Shown here piece by piece: positions 1 through 8,488 of a stretch of DNA of 64,000 nt. A program made the translations under genes and the position numbers. The stretch lies in NCBI RefSeq assembly GCF_004786095.1, contig NZ_RHPJ01000001.1, positions 806,001 to 870,000 of the forward strand, given 5' to 3'. The notes beneath the pieces were generated by a model. That model was not told where the DNA came from. It saw nothing but the letters and a program-made list of their open reading frames with translations, and searched no databases. This DNA comes from Serinibacter arcticus. Its GTDB lineage: Bacteria; Actinomycetota; Actinomycetes; Actinomycetales; Beutenbergiaceae. Position 1 is the first letter of the stretch; every line of letters begins with the position of its first letter.

Positions 1-351
1 GGACCGGCCATCGCCCTCGCCGCCCGCGGCACGCTCGTCGTGCCCGTCGACCACGACCTGAAGGAGACGTGCCCGGCGGCCGGCGGGGTCCGGAGCCCGG
101 GGCCGCCCTCGGCCACCTCCACCTCCGCCGCCTCGATCTCGGCCGGTACGTCCTCCGTGGCGCCTCCGCCGCCGACCGAGGACGACCTCGTCCTGAACCC
201 GGAGCCCGCGGTCGGCGCCGGCCAGCTCGGTCCGCTTCCTGCCGGCGACTACACCGCCGTCGTGGCGATCCACCTGGTGCGCGACGGTGCGATCGGCACC
301 AGCGTCGTGGCGACCAGCGGCGTCGTGCCGCTGACGGTCTCCGACAGCTGA
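1..351 (+). CDS. C-terminal end of a secreted or membrane-anchored protein (partial)
   Basis: The reading frame is open from the first base of the window and stops at TGA 349-351, so only the last 116 residues are visible. They hold a Ser/Thr/Pro-rich stretch and then a beta-rich tail with the pattern Leu-Pro-Ala-Gly-Asp-Tyr-Thr-Ala. The same pattern (Leu-Pro-Ala-Gly-Ala-Tyr-Glu-Ala) ends the protein at 1001-2299, so the two probably share an extracellular domain. I do not recognise a named family. Function is unknown. A role as partner of a sigma factor lying to the left of the window is inference only. Confidence 0.6.
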   Translation, partial: GPAIALAARGTLVVPVDHDLKETCPAAGGVRSPGPPSATSTSAASISAGTSSVAPPPPTEDDLVLNPEPAVGAGQLGPLPAGDYTAVVAIHLVRDGAIGTSVVATSGVVPLTVSDS

Positions 352-465
352 TCGCGATCCCGACCCAACGTTCTGCCGACCACGGACGTTCTTCCAGGTG
401 ACGGATCGAGCGGTGAGGCGTCGTCGGGGAACGACCCCCGCGCGCCCGGACAGGGGAGGCCATCG

Positions 466-999
466 GTGGACGACTGGGACGAGGCTGTCGCCGGCGTCGT
501 ACGCGAGCGGGGGGACCGTCTGCTGCGCACGGCCTACCTCCTGTGCGGCGACGCCGACGGGGCGAGGGATCTGCTGCAGGATGCCCTGGCGCGAACGATC
601 GGCAGCAGCCGGCGACGACGCGGTGGCCCCCGCCCCGCGGGTCCGCCGACGCCTGCCGAGGCGGAGGCCTACGTCCGCCGGGCGCTGACCTCGCAGTTCC
701 TGGACGACCGTCGCAGCGCGAGCCGCTGGCGCGGTGTCGAGCACCTCGTGGCGTCACCCGACGCCAGCCCCGATGACGCCCCGGGCCGGACCGACCTACG
801 CCTCGACGTCGTGGCCGCCCTCGCGGCGCTGCCGCCACGACCCCGGACCTGCCTGGTGCTGCGGTACTACGCCGACCTCACCGTCGCTCAGATCGCTGCG
901 GAGCTGCGGCTCGCCGAGGGGTCCGTCAAGCGCTACCTGCACGACGGGACGGCGGCGCTCGGCGCCACGCTGACCCCCAGCACGGTCGAGGAGGCCTGA
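466..999 (+). CDS. ECF RNA polymerase sigma factor, SigE-type actinobacterial subfamily
   Basis: A 177-residue sigma-70 family protein that would direct core RNA polymerase to its own set of promoters. Region 2 is in the N-terminal 85 residues (a LLRTAYLLCGD-like start and a YVRRALTSQFLDDRR stretch). Region 4 is in the last 65 residues (ALPPRPRTCLVLRYYADL, then a helix-turn-helix around IAAELRLAEGSVKRYL). A basic, Pro-rich insert sits inside region 2. The start is GTG 466, preceded by AGGGGAGG at 452-459. The next gene begins one base after the stop, so the two are cotranscribed and the downstream membrane protein is the likely partner or regulator. The -35/-10 recognition set cannot be told from sequence. 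Confidence 0.88.
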   Translation: MDDWDEAVAGVVRERGDRLLRTAYLLCGDADGARDLLQDALARTIGSSRRRRGGPRPAGPPTPAEAEAYVRRALTSQFLDDRRSASRWRGVEHLVASPDASPDDAPGRTDLRLDVVAALAALPPRPRTCLVLRYYADLTVAQIAAELRLAEGSVKRYLHDGTAALGATLTPSTVEEA

Positions 1000-1000
1000 G

Positions 1001-2299
1001 ATGACTGTTCCCGAGGACGAGTTCCGCCGTCTGCTCCACGAGGCCGCCGACGCCGCACCCGTGGACGACGCCGCGCTCCAGGCCGACCTGGCCACGGCTC
1101 TGGACAGGGCGCGGCGCGCACGGACCCTTCGCACCGTCACGGCGTCGACCGTCGGAGTGGTGCTGCTGGGCGGGGTGGCCTGGACGGCCGCCGCGCAGCC
1201 GTGGAACCCCCCTGAGTCGACGCCGTCGTCGACGGCGACGGTCACCCCGACCGCGACGCCGACGTCCACGCCGAGCCCCACCTCGGAGCCGACGCCCACG
1301 CCGGCACCGACCCCCGAACCGACTCCTGAGCCGCCCCCCGCGCCCGAGGGGTCCGACATCGCCTACCCCGTGTGCGGTGAGGTGTTCGCGCTGCCGGAGC
1401 GGGTTCCGCAGCTGTCGCTGGAGCTCGAGGGCGGCCTGACGGAGTGGGCACCCCCGCCGGCCAGCGGTCGGACAGGGACGCTGACGGGCGACGCCACCCT
1501 CACGAACCAGGGCGGCGACGACGTCGTCGGCTACCCCGATCTCCAGGTGTACCTCGTCGTCGTCGACACCGAGGGTCGCGTCGTCGCGACCGAGGCCAAT
1601 CCCGAGACACCGACGGCCGAGTACTACTCCCAGCTGGCGCTCTCGGCCGGAGACACAGCCGCCGTGGCGGTGGGACTCGGCAGCGCGTGTCCCGGCGCCG
1701 GGGGCGACGACGCGAGGGTCCTCTCCGCGGGTGACTACCAGGCGTACGGGCTGTCGAACCTGTACGGGGACGGGCAGGTCGTCCTCCAGCAGGCGCAGGG
1801 TGGGCCGTGGCCGCTGACGATCTCCACCCAGGCGCCCGCCGTGCGTCCCGACCTGCCGATGGAGGATCGGCCGTTGCTGGCGGGTGCTGCGTTCCTCGGG
1901 AGCGAGTGCTCCGTGCCCTTCGACCCGAGGCCGACGACGGCCCTGTCGATCACGGCCGGTGACATCAGGAGTCCCCGCACGGCGGACGACAGCATCGACG
2001 AGCTGGAGATCACCGTCACCGCGGGGGCGCCGATCGACCGGGAGGTCGTGTTCGCCGCGGTCCTGCTGACGCAGGACGGGCTCCTCGTCAACCACGTCCC
2101 CGCCACCGACGCGGTCGCCTCCCTGACGATGTCGACGGGAACCTCGCTCACCCTGGACACCTGGTCGACGCTCACCGACTGCGAGTACCAGCCGCTGCCC
2201 GCGGGGGCCTACGAGGCTCATCCGGTCCTCGTCCAGGGCGCCGCCGAGGGACTCGTCGTGGTGGCGCGGGCCCCCTCCCAGGAGGTCGTCATCGAGTAG
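1001..2299 (+). CDS. Membrane-anchored extracellular protein cotranscribed with the sigma factor
   Basis: A 432-residue protein with a short cytoplasmic N-terminus (about 1-43), one membrane span (about 44-66), a Pro/Thr/Glu-rich linker (about 68-117) and a large outer part. The outer part looks like two related beta-rich domains. Each holds two cysteines (Cys125 and Cys230, then Cys303 and Cys394) and ends near an Ala-Gly-x-Tyr-x-Ala motif. The topology fits an anti-sigma or sensor partner, but no zinc-binding anti-sigma motif (HxxxCxxC) is present. It follows the sigma gene by one base. The tail resembles the truncated protein at the window start. The role as sigma regulator is inferred from position and topology. 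Confidence 0.7.
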   Translation: MTVPEDEFRRLLHEAADAAPVDDAALQADLATALDRARRARTLRTVTASTVGVVLLGGVAWTAAAQPWNPPESTPSSTATVTPTATPTSTPSPTSEPTPTPAPTPEPTPEPPPAPEGSDIAYPVCGEVFALPERVPQLSLELEGGLTEWAPPPASGRTGTLTGDATLTNQGGDDVVGYPDLQVYLVVVDTEGRVVATEANPETPTAEYYSQLALSAGDTAAVAVGLGSACPGAGGDDARVLSAGDYQAYGLSNLYGDGQVVLQQAQGGPWPLTISTQAPAVRPDLPMEDRPLLAGAAFLGSECSVPFDPRPTTALSITAGDIRSPRTADDSIDELEITVTAGAPIDREVVFAAVLLTQDGLLVNHVPATDAVASLTMSTGTSLTLDTWSTLTDCEYQPLPAGAYEAHPVLVQGAAEGLVVVARAPSQEVVIE

Positions 2300-2314
2300 T
2301 GCCAACGCCCTACG

Positions 2315-2352
2315 ACGACGCCGCGGCGACCTCTCGGTCGTCGCGGCGTCGT
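2315..2352. terminator. Bidirectional hairpin terminator between the sigma operon and argS
   Basis: A 16-base stem (2315-2330 with 2337-2352, one G-T pair) closes a 6-base loop. It lies between the convergent stops at 2299 and 2382, so it can serve both strands. No T-run follows, as is usual in high-GC actinobacteria. Confidence 0.8.
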
Positions 2353-2381
2353 GCCGGCACAGTCTCGCGGTCGGTGCCCGA

Positions 2382-4124
2382 CTACATCTGCTCGGGCGCC
2401 TGGATCCCCAGCAGGCCGAGGCCGTGGTCGAGCACGGCGAGCGTCGCGGCCGTGAGCGTGAGCCGCGAACGGCGGACGTCCTCGTCGGCGGTGAGGACGG
2501 GGCACGCGTCGTAGAAGCTGGTGAAGGCCTGCGCGAGCTCGAACAGGTAGCCGGCGAGGCGGTGCGGCGCCTGGAGGTCGCCGACCTCCGCGACGGTGGC
2601 GCCGTAGCGCAGCAGCGCCAGCGCGAGCACCCGCTCCGTCGGCTCCAGGACGGCGACGGCGTCGCGCGCCTGCGTGGGATCGAGCCCCGCCTTGCGGAAG
2701 ATCGAGCGGATGCGGGCGGTCGCGTACTGCAGGTAGGGGCCGGTGTTGCCCGTCAGCGCGAGCATGCGGTCGAAGTCGAAGACGTAGTCGGTGTCGTGCG
2801 CGACCGAGAGGTCGGCGTACTTCACTGAGCCGATGCCGACCTGGCGGGCGATGACCGCGCGCTCGTCGTCGGACAGGTCGGGACGCGACTGCGCGACCAC
2901 CGTGCCGGCCTTCTCGACCGCCTCCTCCAGCAGCCACGACAGCCGCAGCGGAGCGCCCGAGCGGGTGCGCAGGATCTTGCCGTCCTCACCGAGCACCGAC
3001 CCGATCTGCACGTGGATCGGGGTGACCTCGCTGCCGTCGGCGCGCGTCAGCCAGCCGGCCGCCTTCGCCGCCCAGAAGATCATCTTGAAGTGCAGCGCCT
3101 GCGAGGCCCCGACGACGTACAGGATCTCGTCGGCACCCAGCGTCCGGGCGCGGTGCTTGATCGTGGCGAGGTCGGTGGTGGCGTAGCCGTAGCCGCCGTC
3201 GGACTTGCGCACGATGAGCGGGAGCGGCTTGCCCTCGCGACCGGTGAAGCCCTCGGGGAAGACGCACAGCGCACCCTCGCTCTCGACGGCGAGACCCCGG
3301 TCGATCAGCTCGTCGCAGATTCCGGCGAGCATCGGGTCGTAGGTGCTCTCGCCGGCGAGGTCGTCGTCGGTCAGCGTGACGTCGAGCGCCGAGTAGATCC
3401 GGTGGAAGTAGCCCTTGGAGTGCTCGATCATGCCGCGCCAGATCTCGAGCGACTCCGGCTCCTTGGCCTGGAGCTTCACGACGCGCTCGCGGGCGCGCGT
3501 GGCCCAGGCCCCGCCGTCGTCGGTGCTGTCGAACTTGGCGCGAGCCGCCTGGTAGAACGCGTTCGGGTCGGTGGCGAGCAGATCCGCCTCGGGCGAGTCC
3601 TCGCCCACCTCGAGGAGGTGCTCGATCAGCATGCCGAACGGCGTGCCCCAGTCCCCGATGTGGTTCTGGCGGATGACGTGGTGACCGAGCGCCTCGAGCG
3701 AACGGACGAGGGAGTCGCCGACGATCGTGGTGCGCAGGTGACCGACGTGCATCTCCTTGGCGACGTTCGGCGCCGAGTAGTCCACGGGGATGGTGCGTCG
3801 CTCCTGCCGCGGGACGCCGAGACGCTCGTCGGCGACCAGGGTGGCGAGCTGGCCCGCGATCCAGTCGGCGCTGACGGTGATGTTCAGGAAGCCGGGGCCG
3901 GAGACCTCCACGGTGCCGACGTCGGAGAGGTCCAGGTGCTCGTTGATCGCCGCAGCGGCCTCGCGGGGGTTGCGTCCGATGCGCTTCGCCAGCGCGAGCG
4001 CGGCGTTCGCCTGGGTGTCGGCGAACTGCGAGGGGCGAAGGACGGGGTCCACGCCGCTGAGACCGAACGCGGACTCGATAGCGGCGGAGACACGGTCCCC
4101 GAGAACGGAGGCGGCATCGAGCAT
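2382..4124 (-). CDS. argS: Arginyl-tRNA synthetase
   Basis: This 580-residue class I synthetase charges tRNA-Arg with arginine. The N-terminal Arg-S add-on domain spans about residues 1-100. The HIGH signature appears as His-Val-Gly-His at 126-129, within the APNVAKEMHVGHLR context typical of ArgRS. The KMSK region is degenerate (Gly-Lys-Ile-Leu-Arg-Thr), which is common in this family. The C-terminal DALR anticodon-binding domain follows NTGPYLQYATARIRS. Length fits the bacterial family (550-590). The start is ATG 4124 with a TAGATT box 6 bases upstream, so the mRNA is probably leaderless. It is divergent from the helicase gene. Confidence 0.97.
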   Translation of the reverse strand: MLDAASVLGDRVSAAIESAFGLSGVDPVLRPSQFADTQANAALALAKRIGRNPREAAAAINEHLDLSDVGTVEVSGPGFLNITVSADWIAGQLATLVADERLGVPRQERRTIPVDYSAPNVAKEMHVGHLRTTIVGDSLVRSLEALGHHVIRQNHIGDWGTPFGMLIEHLLEVGEDSPEADLLATDPNAFYQAARAKFDSTDDGGAWATRARERVVKLQAKEPESLEIWRGMIEHSKGYFHRIYSALDVTLTDDDLAGESTYDPMLAGICDELIDRGLAVESEGALCVFPEGFTGREGKPLPLIVRKSDGGYGYATTDLATIKHRARTLGADEILYVVGASQALHFKMIFWAAKAAGWLTRADGSEVTPIHVQIGSVLGEDGKILRTRSGAPLRLSWLLEEAVEKAGTVVAQSRPDLSDDERAVIARQVGIGSVKYADLSVAHDTDYVFDFDRMLALTGNTGPYLQYATARIRSIFRKAGLDPTQARDAVAVLEPTERVLALALLRYGATVAEVGDLQAPHRLAGYLFELAQAFTSFYDACPVLTADEDVRRSRLTLTAATLAVLDHGLGLLGIQAPEQM

Positions 4125-4130
4125 GGGCCA

Positions 4131-4136
4131 AATCTA
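4131..4136 (-). promoter_or_regulatory. -10 box of argS (leaderless)
   Basis: TAGATT on the minus strand ends 6 bases before the argS ATG. This leaves no space for a ribosome binding site, so transcription should begin at or next to the start codon. Confidence 0.6.
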
Positions 4137-4190
4137 CCGCCGGGACGACGGCGCCCCCGCCGGATCCCCCGCACCTGGGACGATGGCCGG

Positions 4191-6686
4191 GTGTCCGACC
4201 GTCCCCCCTCCCCACCGCTCGACGGCGGAGCTGACGTCCTCGACGTGCTGCTGGCCGGGGGTGAGCGCGCCGAGCAGCTGCGTCACGTCCGGACCGTTCC
4301 CGCCCGCCCGGGGGTGCGGGGTGAGTGGCCCACGTGGGCGGACCCGCGGCTCGTGGCGAACTACCGCGCGTCCGGCGTCGAGGCTCCGTGGCGCCACCAG
4401 GTCGAGACGGCCGACGCCGTCCACGCCGGCAGGCACACGGTCATCGCCACCTCGACCGGATCGGGCAAGTCGCTCGCGCTCTGGCTGCCGACGATCTCGG
4501 CGATCCTGTCCGCCCCGGCGCCGACCGGCAGCGTCGCGGCGATGCGGCGTCGCCCGAGCGCTCTCTACCTCTCCCCCACCAAGGCGCTCGCCGCCGACCA
4601 GCTCGCCTCGCTGGAGCGCCTGCTGCGCGGTGCATCGGCAGGCGGGACCGACCTCGGCGGCCAGGCCCGGGTCGCCTCGTGCGACGGCGACACGTCCTTC
4701 GACGAGCGGGACTGGGTCCGCGCGCACGCGGACGTCGTGCTGACCAACCCCGACTTCCTGCACTTCTCGCTGCTGCCGGGGCACGAGCGCTGGGCCCGCC
4801 TGCTGCGCGGGCTCACGCACGTGATCGTCGACGAGTGCCACGCCTACCGCGGCGTCTTCGGCGCGCACGTCTCGCTGGTGCTGCGGCGCCTGCTGCGGCT
4901 GGCCCGGTTCTACGGTGCCGACCCGATCGTCGTGGCCGCCTCGGCGACCACGGGCGACCCGGCGGACACGCTCGTGCGGTTGACCGGCGTGGATCCGGGC
5001 AGCGTGCACGCGACCACGCGGGACACGGCACCCCAGGGGCAGCGACGCATCGTGTTCTGGGAGCCGGCCGCGCTCGACTCCCACGGCGGGAACCCCTGGG
5101 ACACGGCCGACCAGGGTGGCGAGTGGGGTGAGGACTGGGGCGAGGGCGGGGTCATCAGCGGTACCCCGGACGTCCCCCGGCGCAGCGCGCTGACCGAGTC
5201 GGCCGAGCTGCTGCGCGACCTCGTGCGTGCCCGGCGCCGGACCCTGGCGTTCGTCCGCTCGCGCGCCGGGAGCGAGGTGGTCGCCGCCACCGCCGCGCAG
5301 GCCGTGGGGCAGGACGCGCTCGAGGGCGATCCGGTCGACGTGCTGCGGGAGGGTGGCGAGGTCGCCGTGGCCGCCTACCGCGGCGGCTACCTGCCCGAGG
5401 AGCGACGCACGCTCGAGCAGGCGCTGCGCACCGGCCGCCTGACGGCGCTCGCGACCACCAACGCGCTCGAGCTCGGCGTCGACATCTCCGGGCTCGACGC
5501 CGTCCTGATGACCGGCTGGCCGGGAACGCGGGTGTCGTTCTGGCAGCAGGCCGGCCGGGCCGGGCGCGCGGGAGCCGACGGCGTGGCGGTGCTCGTCGCG
5601 AGCGCCAACCCGCTGGACACCTACCTCGTGCACCACCCCTCGGCCGTGCTCGACGAGGCGATCGAGGTCACCACGTTCGACCCGACCAACCCGTACGTGC
5701 TCGCACCGCACCTGTGCGCCGCGGCGGCCGAGGTGCCGCTGACGGAGTCCGACCTGCCCTCGTTCGGGCTCACCGACACCACGCTCCTGGACGAGCTGGT
5801 GCGCCGGGGGCTGCTGCGCCGTCGCCCGACGGGGTGGTACTGGAACCAGGCGCGCCGCGAGGTGCCCTCGCAGCTGACCGACCTGCGCGGGTCGGGGACC
5901 GCGGGGGTCGCGGTGGTCGACGCGGTGACGGGGGCGATGCTCGGGACGGTCGACGGCGGCCGGGCCGACTCCACGGTCCACCCCGGTGCCGTCTACGTGC
6001 ACCAGGGCCGCAGCTTCGTCGTCGAGACGCTCGAGGACGATGTCGCGCTGGTGGTGCCGGGCGACGTCGCCCACCGCACCATGGCGACGGCCGCCCACCA
6101 CGCCACGTTCGTCGACGTGCTGGAGGAGATGAGCTGGGGTCCGGTGACCTGGCGCTACGGCCACGTGGAGGTCACCAGCCAGGTGCAGGGCTACGACGTG
6201 CGCGTGCCGCCGTCGATGGAGGTCGTCGCGCGCCACGAGCTCGACATGCCGGTGCACGTGCTGCCGACCACGGGGGTGTGGTGGACGGTGGGGTCAGACA
6301 CGCTGCTGGCCGAGACCGGGATCGCCCCCGGCGACGTGCCGGGCGCGCTGCACGCGGCCGAGCACGCGGCGATCGGCGTGCTGCCGCTGCTGGCGACGTG
6401 CGACCGGTGGGACATCGGCGGGCTCTCCACGGCGCTGCACCCCGAGACCGGCGCGCCGACCGTGCTGGTGCACGACGGCCACCCCGGCGGTGCCGGATTC
6501 GCCCAGCGGGGTTTCCGTGCCGCCGCCCGCTGGATCGAGGCGACCTACCAGGCCGTCGCGTCCTGCGGCTGCCGGCACGGCTGCCCGCGCTGCGTGTACT
6601 CGCCCAAGTGCGGCAACGGGAACTCGCCCCTTAACAAGGCCGGCGCGCTCGCGGTCCTGGACTACCTCAGGTCCCTCGCGCCCTGA
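4191..6686 (+). CDS. DEAD/DEAH-box helicase with C-terminal DUF1998/Zn-binding region (YprA/MrfA-like)
   Basis: An 831-residue superfamily 2 helicase. Walker A reads STGSGKS, motif II is Asp-Glu-Cys-His, motif III is SATTGDP, and motif VI lies in QQAGRAGRAG. The C-terminus carries a four-cysteine cluster (CGCRHGCPRC ... KCGNG) and matches the DUF1998 region of YprA/MrfA and Hrq1-type helicases. In Bacillus MrfA acts in repair of mitomycin lesions; a repair role here is carried over from the family. The open frame extends far upstream, but antisense to argS. GTG 4191 is chosen because it gives the normal family N-terminus and lies just outside argS. The gene borders the Tad-like operon, an order conserved in actinobacteria. 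Confidence 0.92.
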   Translation: MSDRPPSPPLDGGADVLDVLLAGGERAEQLRHVRTVPARPGVRGEWPTWADPRLVANYRASGVEAPWRHQVETADAVHAGRHTVIATSTGSGKSLALWLPTISAILSAPAPTGSVAAMRRRPSALYLSPTKALAADQLASLERLLRGASAGGTDLGGQARVASCDGDTSFDERDWVRAHADVVLTNPDFLHFSLLPGHERWARLLRGLTHVIVDECHAYRGVFGAHVSLVLRRLLRLARFYGADPIVVAASATTGDPADTLVRLTGVDPGSVHATTRDTAPQGQRRIVFWEPAALDSHGGNPWDTADQGGEWGEDWGEGGVISGTPDVPRRSALTESAELLRDLVRARRRTLAFVRSRAGSEVVAATAAQAVGQDALEGDPVDVLREGGEVAVAAYRGGYLPEERRTLEQALRTGRLTALATTNALELGVDISGLDAVLMTGWPGTRVSFWQQAGRAGRAGADGVAVLVASANPLDTYLVHHPSAVLDEAIEVTTFDPTNPYVLAPHLCAAAAEVPLTESDLPSFGLTDTTLLDELVRRGLLRRRPTGWYWNQARREVPSQLTDLRGSGTAGVAVVDAVTGAMLGTVDGGRADSTVHPGAVYVHQGRSFVVETLEDDVALVVPGDVAHRTMATAAHHATFVDVLEEMSWGPVTWRYGHVEVTSQVQGYDVRVPPSMEVVARHELDMPVHVLPTTGVWWTVGSDTLLAETGIAPGDVPGALHAAEHAAIGVLPLLATCDRWDIGGLSTALHPETGAPTVLVHDGHPGGAGFAQRGFRAAARWIEATYQAVASCGCRHGCPRCVYSPKCGNGNSPLNKAGALAVLDYLRSLAP

Positions 6687-7085
6687 CGTGCTGCCCGACG
6701 GCGGTGCTCCGGCGGCCGGCGGCCTGGTCCCGGGTGGCGCCGGTCCCGCTCGGGCGGTGGCGACGGCGTCACCCACCGGCGTCGGCACACGCGCGACGAC
6801 GACGGCGTCACCCCCAGTCAGCGAGCACGACACCAGCGTGGCGCCCGCCCGGTCCACGGCCGTCGCGGCGGCGGCGCACGGGTCGGTGCCCGACGGGCGC
6901 GCGGCTGCGCTCGCCGCGCTGATCGCGCCGAGATCCCCCGCGGCCTGAGCCTGCGCCCTCGCCTGGACGACCCCGCCGAGCACCGCCAGCGTCAGCAGCA
7001 GGACCGCCCCCACGCCGACCAGGCCTAGGACGAGGACGGTCGAGGAGCCCCGTTCGCCGTGGGCGTCAGCGTCGCCTGCCGTCAC
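6294..7085 (-). CDS. Helicase-neighbourhood TadE-like protein (Rv3654c-type), with abnormal C-terminal extension
   Basis: A small pseudopilin-like protein of the Tad-type secretion block. After a basic N-terminus it has ERGSS and one membrane span (about residues 16-40), then a small outer domain (about 45-115) with two cysteines. Homologues of this type are about 85-140 residues and usually stop soon after an Ala-Arg-Ala-Gly-Pro motif, here at about 111-115. In this genome no stop occurs in frame, and the frame continues to 263 residues, running 393 bases antisense into the helicase gene. The start is GTG 7085, overlapping the tadE stop by four bases (GTGA). The conserved part is solid; whether the tail is really translated is uncertain. 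Confidence 0.65.
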   Translation of the reverse strand: MTAGDADAHGERGSSTVLVLGLVGVGAVLLLTLAVLGGVVQARAQAQAAGDLGAISAASAAARPSGTDPCAAAATAVDRAGATLVSCSLTGGDAVVVARVPTPVGDAVATARAGPAPPGTRPPAAGAPPSGSTSGREGPEVVQDRERAGLVKGRVPVAALGRVHAARAAVPAAAGRDGLVGRLDPAGGGTETPLGESGTAGVAVVHQHGRRAGLGVQRRGEPADVPPVARRQQRQHADRRVLGRVQRARHVAGGDPGLGQQRV

Positions 7086-7483
7086 GTGCCCGGCTCCGCA
7101 CGCGCCGCGGCCCGACCCGTCACGGTCACCGTGCCACCCAGGCGAGCACCGCCGAGCCGCACGTCGCGCGTGACGGTGACGCGCACCCAGTCGCCGTCCT
7201 CGACCACCTCCACCCGCGCCCCCGGGCCTGCCACGCGCTGCGCATCCGCACGCACCTCGCCGGCGTCGAACCCGAGCGCTGCCGATCGCGCCCCGACGCG
7301 GGCGGCGTCCGCGCAGCTCAGCGCGGCCGATCCGGCCGTGGCCGCGAACAGCAGCGCCAGCAGCACGAGCACGACCGCCGGCAGCGCGACGGCGAGCTCC
7401 GCCGTCGCGCTGCCCCGCTCGCCCGCCGGGACCGCCCGGCAGCCCGAGGCCCCGCGGGCTGCCGGCGCGGTCGGGGCGGTCAT
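7082..7483 (-). CDS. TadE family pilus-assembly protein
   Basis: A 133-residue minor pseudopilin. The N-terminal ERGSATAEL motif is followed by a single membrane span (about residues 30-50), the classic TadE pattern, and then a small outer domain. It would be processed at the membrane and join the Tad/Flp-like fibre or secretion machine. It is coupled on both sides by four-base overlaps: its ATG overlaps the stop of the pilin gene, and its stop overlaps the GTG of the next gene. Confidence 0.82.
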   Translation of the reverse strand: MTAPTAPAARGASGCRAVPAGERGSATAELAVALPAVVLVLLALLFAATAGSAALSCADAARVGARSAALGFDAGEVRADAQRVAGPGARVEVVEDGDWVRVTVTRDVRLGGARLGGTVTVTGRAAARAEPGT

Positions 7484-7791
7484 CGCGACAGCGCCTCGCG
7501 GATGATCCCCAGGAGGAGTCCGCGCACCTCGTCGCTCCGCATGATGACGAGCAGCAGCCCCGCGAACGCGACCGCCGCCAGCGTGGCGATGGCGTACTCC
7601 GCCGTCGCCATCCCCGCCTCCGGACGAGCCGTGACCACGCCCCACCGCGCCGCGAGCGCCTCCATCGTCCGGCCGGCGCGCACGCGCCACCGGTGCCCCC
7701 ACCTCGCCACGGCCGCGAGGACCCGGGTGCGCCTCCGCTCGCCCGCACCCCCGCTCGTCCTCCTCGTGCTGCGTCGCACCGATGACCTCAT
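7480..7791 (-). CDS. DUF4244 Flp-like pilin subunit
   Basis: A 103-residue DUF4244 protein. A long basic leader ends in the prepilin-like motif Glu-Ala-Gly-Met-Ala-Thr-Ala-Glu-Tyr (about residues 57-65), followed at once by a hydrophobic helix. This is the layout of Flp-type pilins, with a conserved Glu-Tyr near the cleavage site, so it is the likely main pilin of the cluster. The start is ATG 7791, with GAAGGGAG just upstream on the minus strand. No prepilin peptidase gene lies in the window, so processing must depend on an enzyme encoded elsewhere. Confidence 0.78.
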   Translation of the reverse strand: MRSSVRRSTRRTSGGAGERRRTRVLAAVARWGHRWRVRAGRTMEALAARWGVVTARPEAGMATAEYAIATLAAVAFAGLLLVIMRSDEVRGLLLGIIREALSR

Positions 7792-7933
7792 GCTGTGCTC
7801 CCTTCCCGGCGCCCGGCGCCGCGTGACGTGGGCCGTGCTCGACCCGGGACCACCGTGGGCGCGAGCGCCCCGACCCACCAGGCCCCCCGGAACGATCGGG
7901 GACGACGACGTCGCGCCCCGATGGTGGGGACAG

Positions 7934-8488
7934 TCACGGCCACCCCAGCAGGTCGCCGCCGGTCGCGATCATCACCGGCACCAGCCCCATCAGGACGAAC
8001 GCCGGGAGCAGGCACAGCCCGAGCGGCAGCACGAGCCGGACCGCCAGCCGCTCCGCGTCCTCGCGCGCCCGTGCGGCACGCGAGGTCCGCAGGGCGCCGG
8101 CCGTCGCGAGCAGCGTCGGTCCGGGCGCGACGCCGTCGCTCCACGCCAGCTCGAGAGCGTCGGTGACGGGGTCCCACGTCGGCGGCACCCGCTCGAACGC
8201 CTCCTCCCAGGTCGCCCCGAACCGGAGCATCCGCGCCGCGACCGCGACCTCCGCACCGTCGTCGCCACCCACCGCCTCGCCCAGCGACTCCAGGGCCGCC
8301 GGGACCGACGCCCCCGCGGCCAGCACGGCCGCCACCAGGTCGCACGCCACGGCGGGATCGAGGTCGACGACGGCGGTCACCGGCACCGACCGCTCACCGC
8401 GCCCGAGGCCGGCGCGGCGTCCGCGCTCGAGCGCCAACCACACCGCGACGGCGAGGGCCAGACCCGCCAGGACCACCGACCCGTCCAT
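7934..8488 (-). CDS. TadC-like type II secretion system F-domain membrane protein
   Basis: A 184-residue T2SSF-domain protein. Membrane spans lie at the N-terminus (about 5-22) and C-terminus (about 150-180), around a cytoplasmic helical domain with the usual VACDLVAAVLAAGASVPAALE start. It forms the inner-membrane platform with TadB. The start ATG 8488 overlaps the TadB stop by one base (TGATG). A 143-base gap separates its stop from the pilin gene. I see only a weak GC stem near 7897-7920 in that gap. Confidence 0.82.
   Translation of the reverse strand: MDGSVVLAGLALAVAVWLALERGRRAGLGRGERSVPVTAVVDLDPAVACDLVAAVLAAGASVPAALESLGEAVGGDDGAEVAVAARMLRFGATWEEAFERVPPTWDPVTDALELAWSDGVAPGPTLLATAGALRTSRAARAREDAERLAVRLVLPLGLCLLPAFVLMGLVPVMIATGGDLLGWP

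Noticed and set aside
926-2305. A 459-residue open frame antisense to the sigma-partner gene
   Set aside because: Composition is Arg/Gly/Asp-rich shadow coding; the plus-strand frame has membrane span, linker and domains.
3012-4190. N-terminal extension of the helicase frame
   Set aside because: It lies antisense to argS and has no family similarity; GTG 4191 gives a normal helicase start.
7791-7934. Possible extra small gene between the TadC-like and pilin genes
   Set aside because: No frame has a start with a ribosome site and a plausible product; only a weak stem is present.
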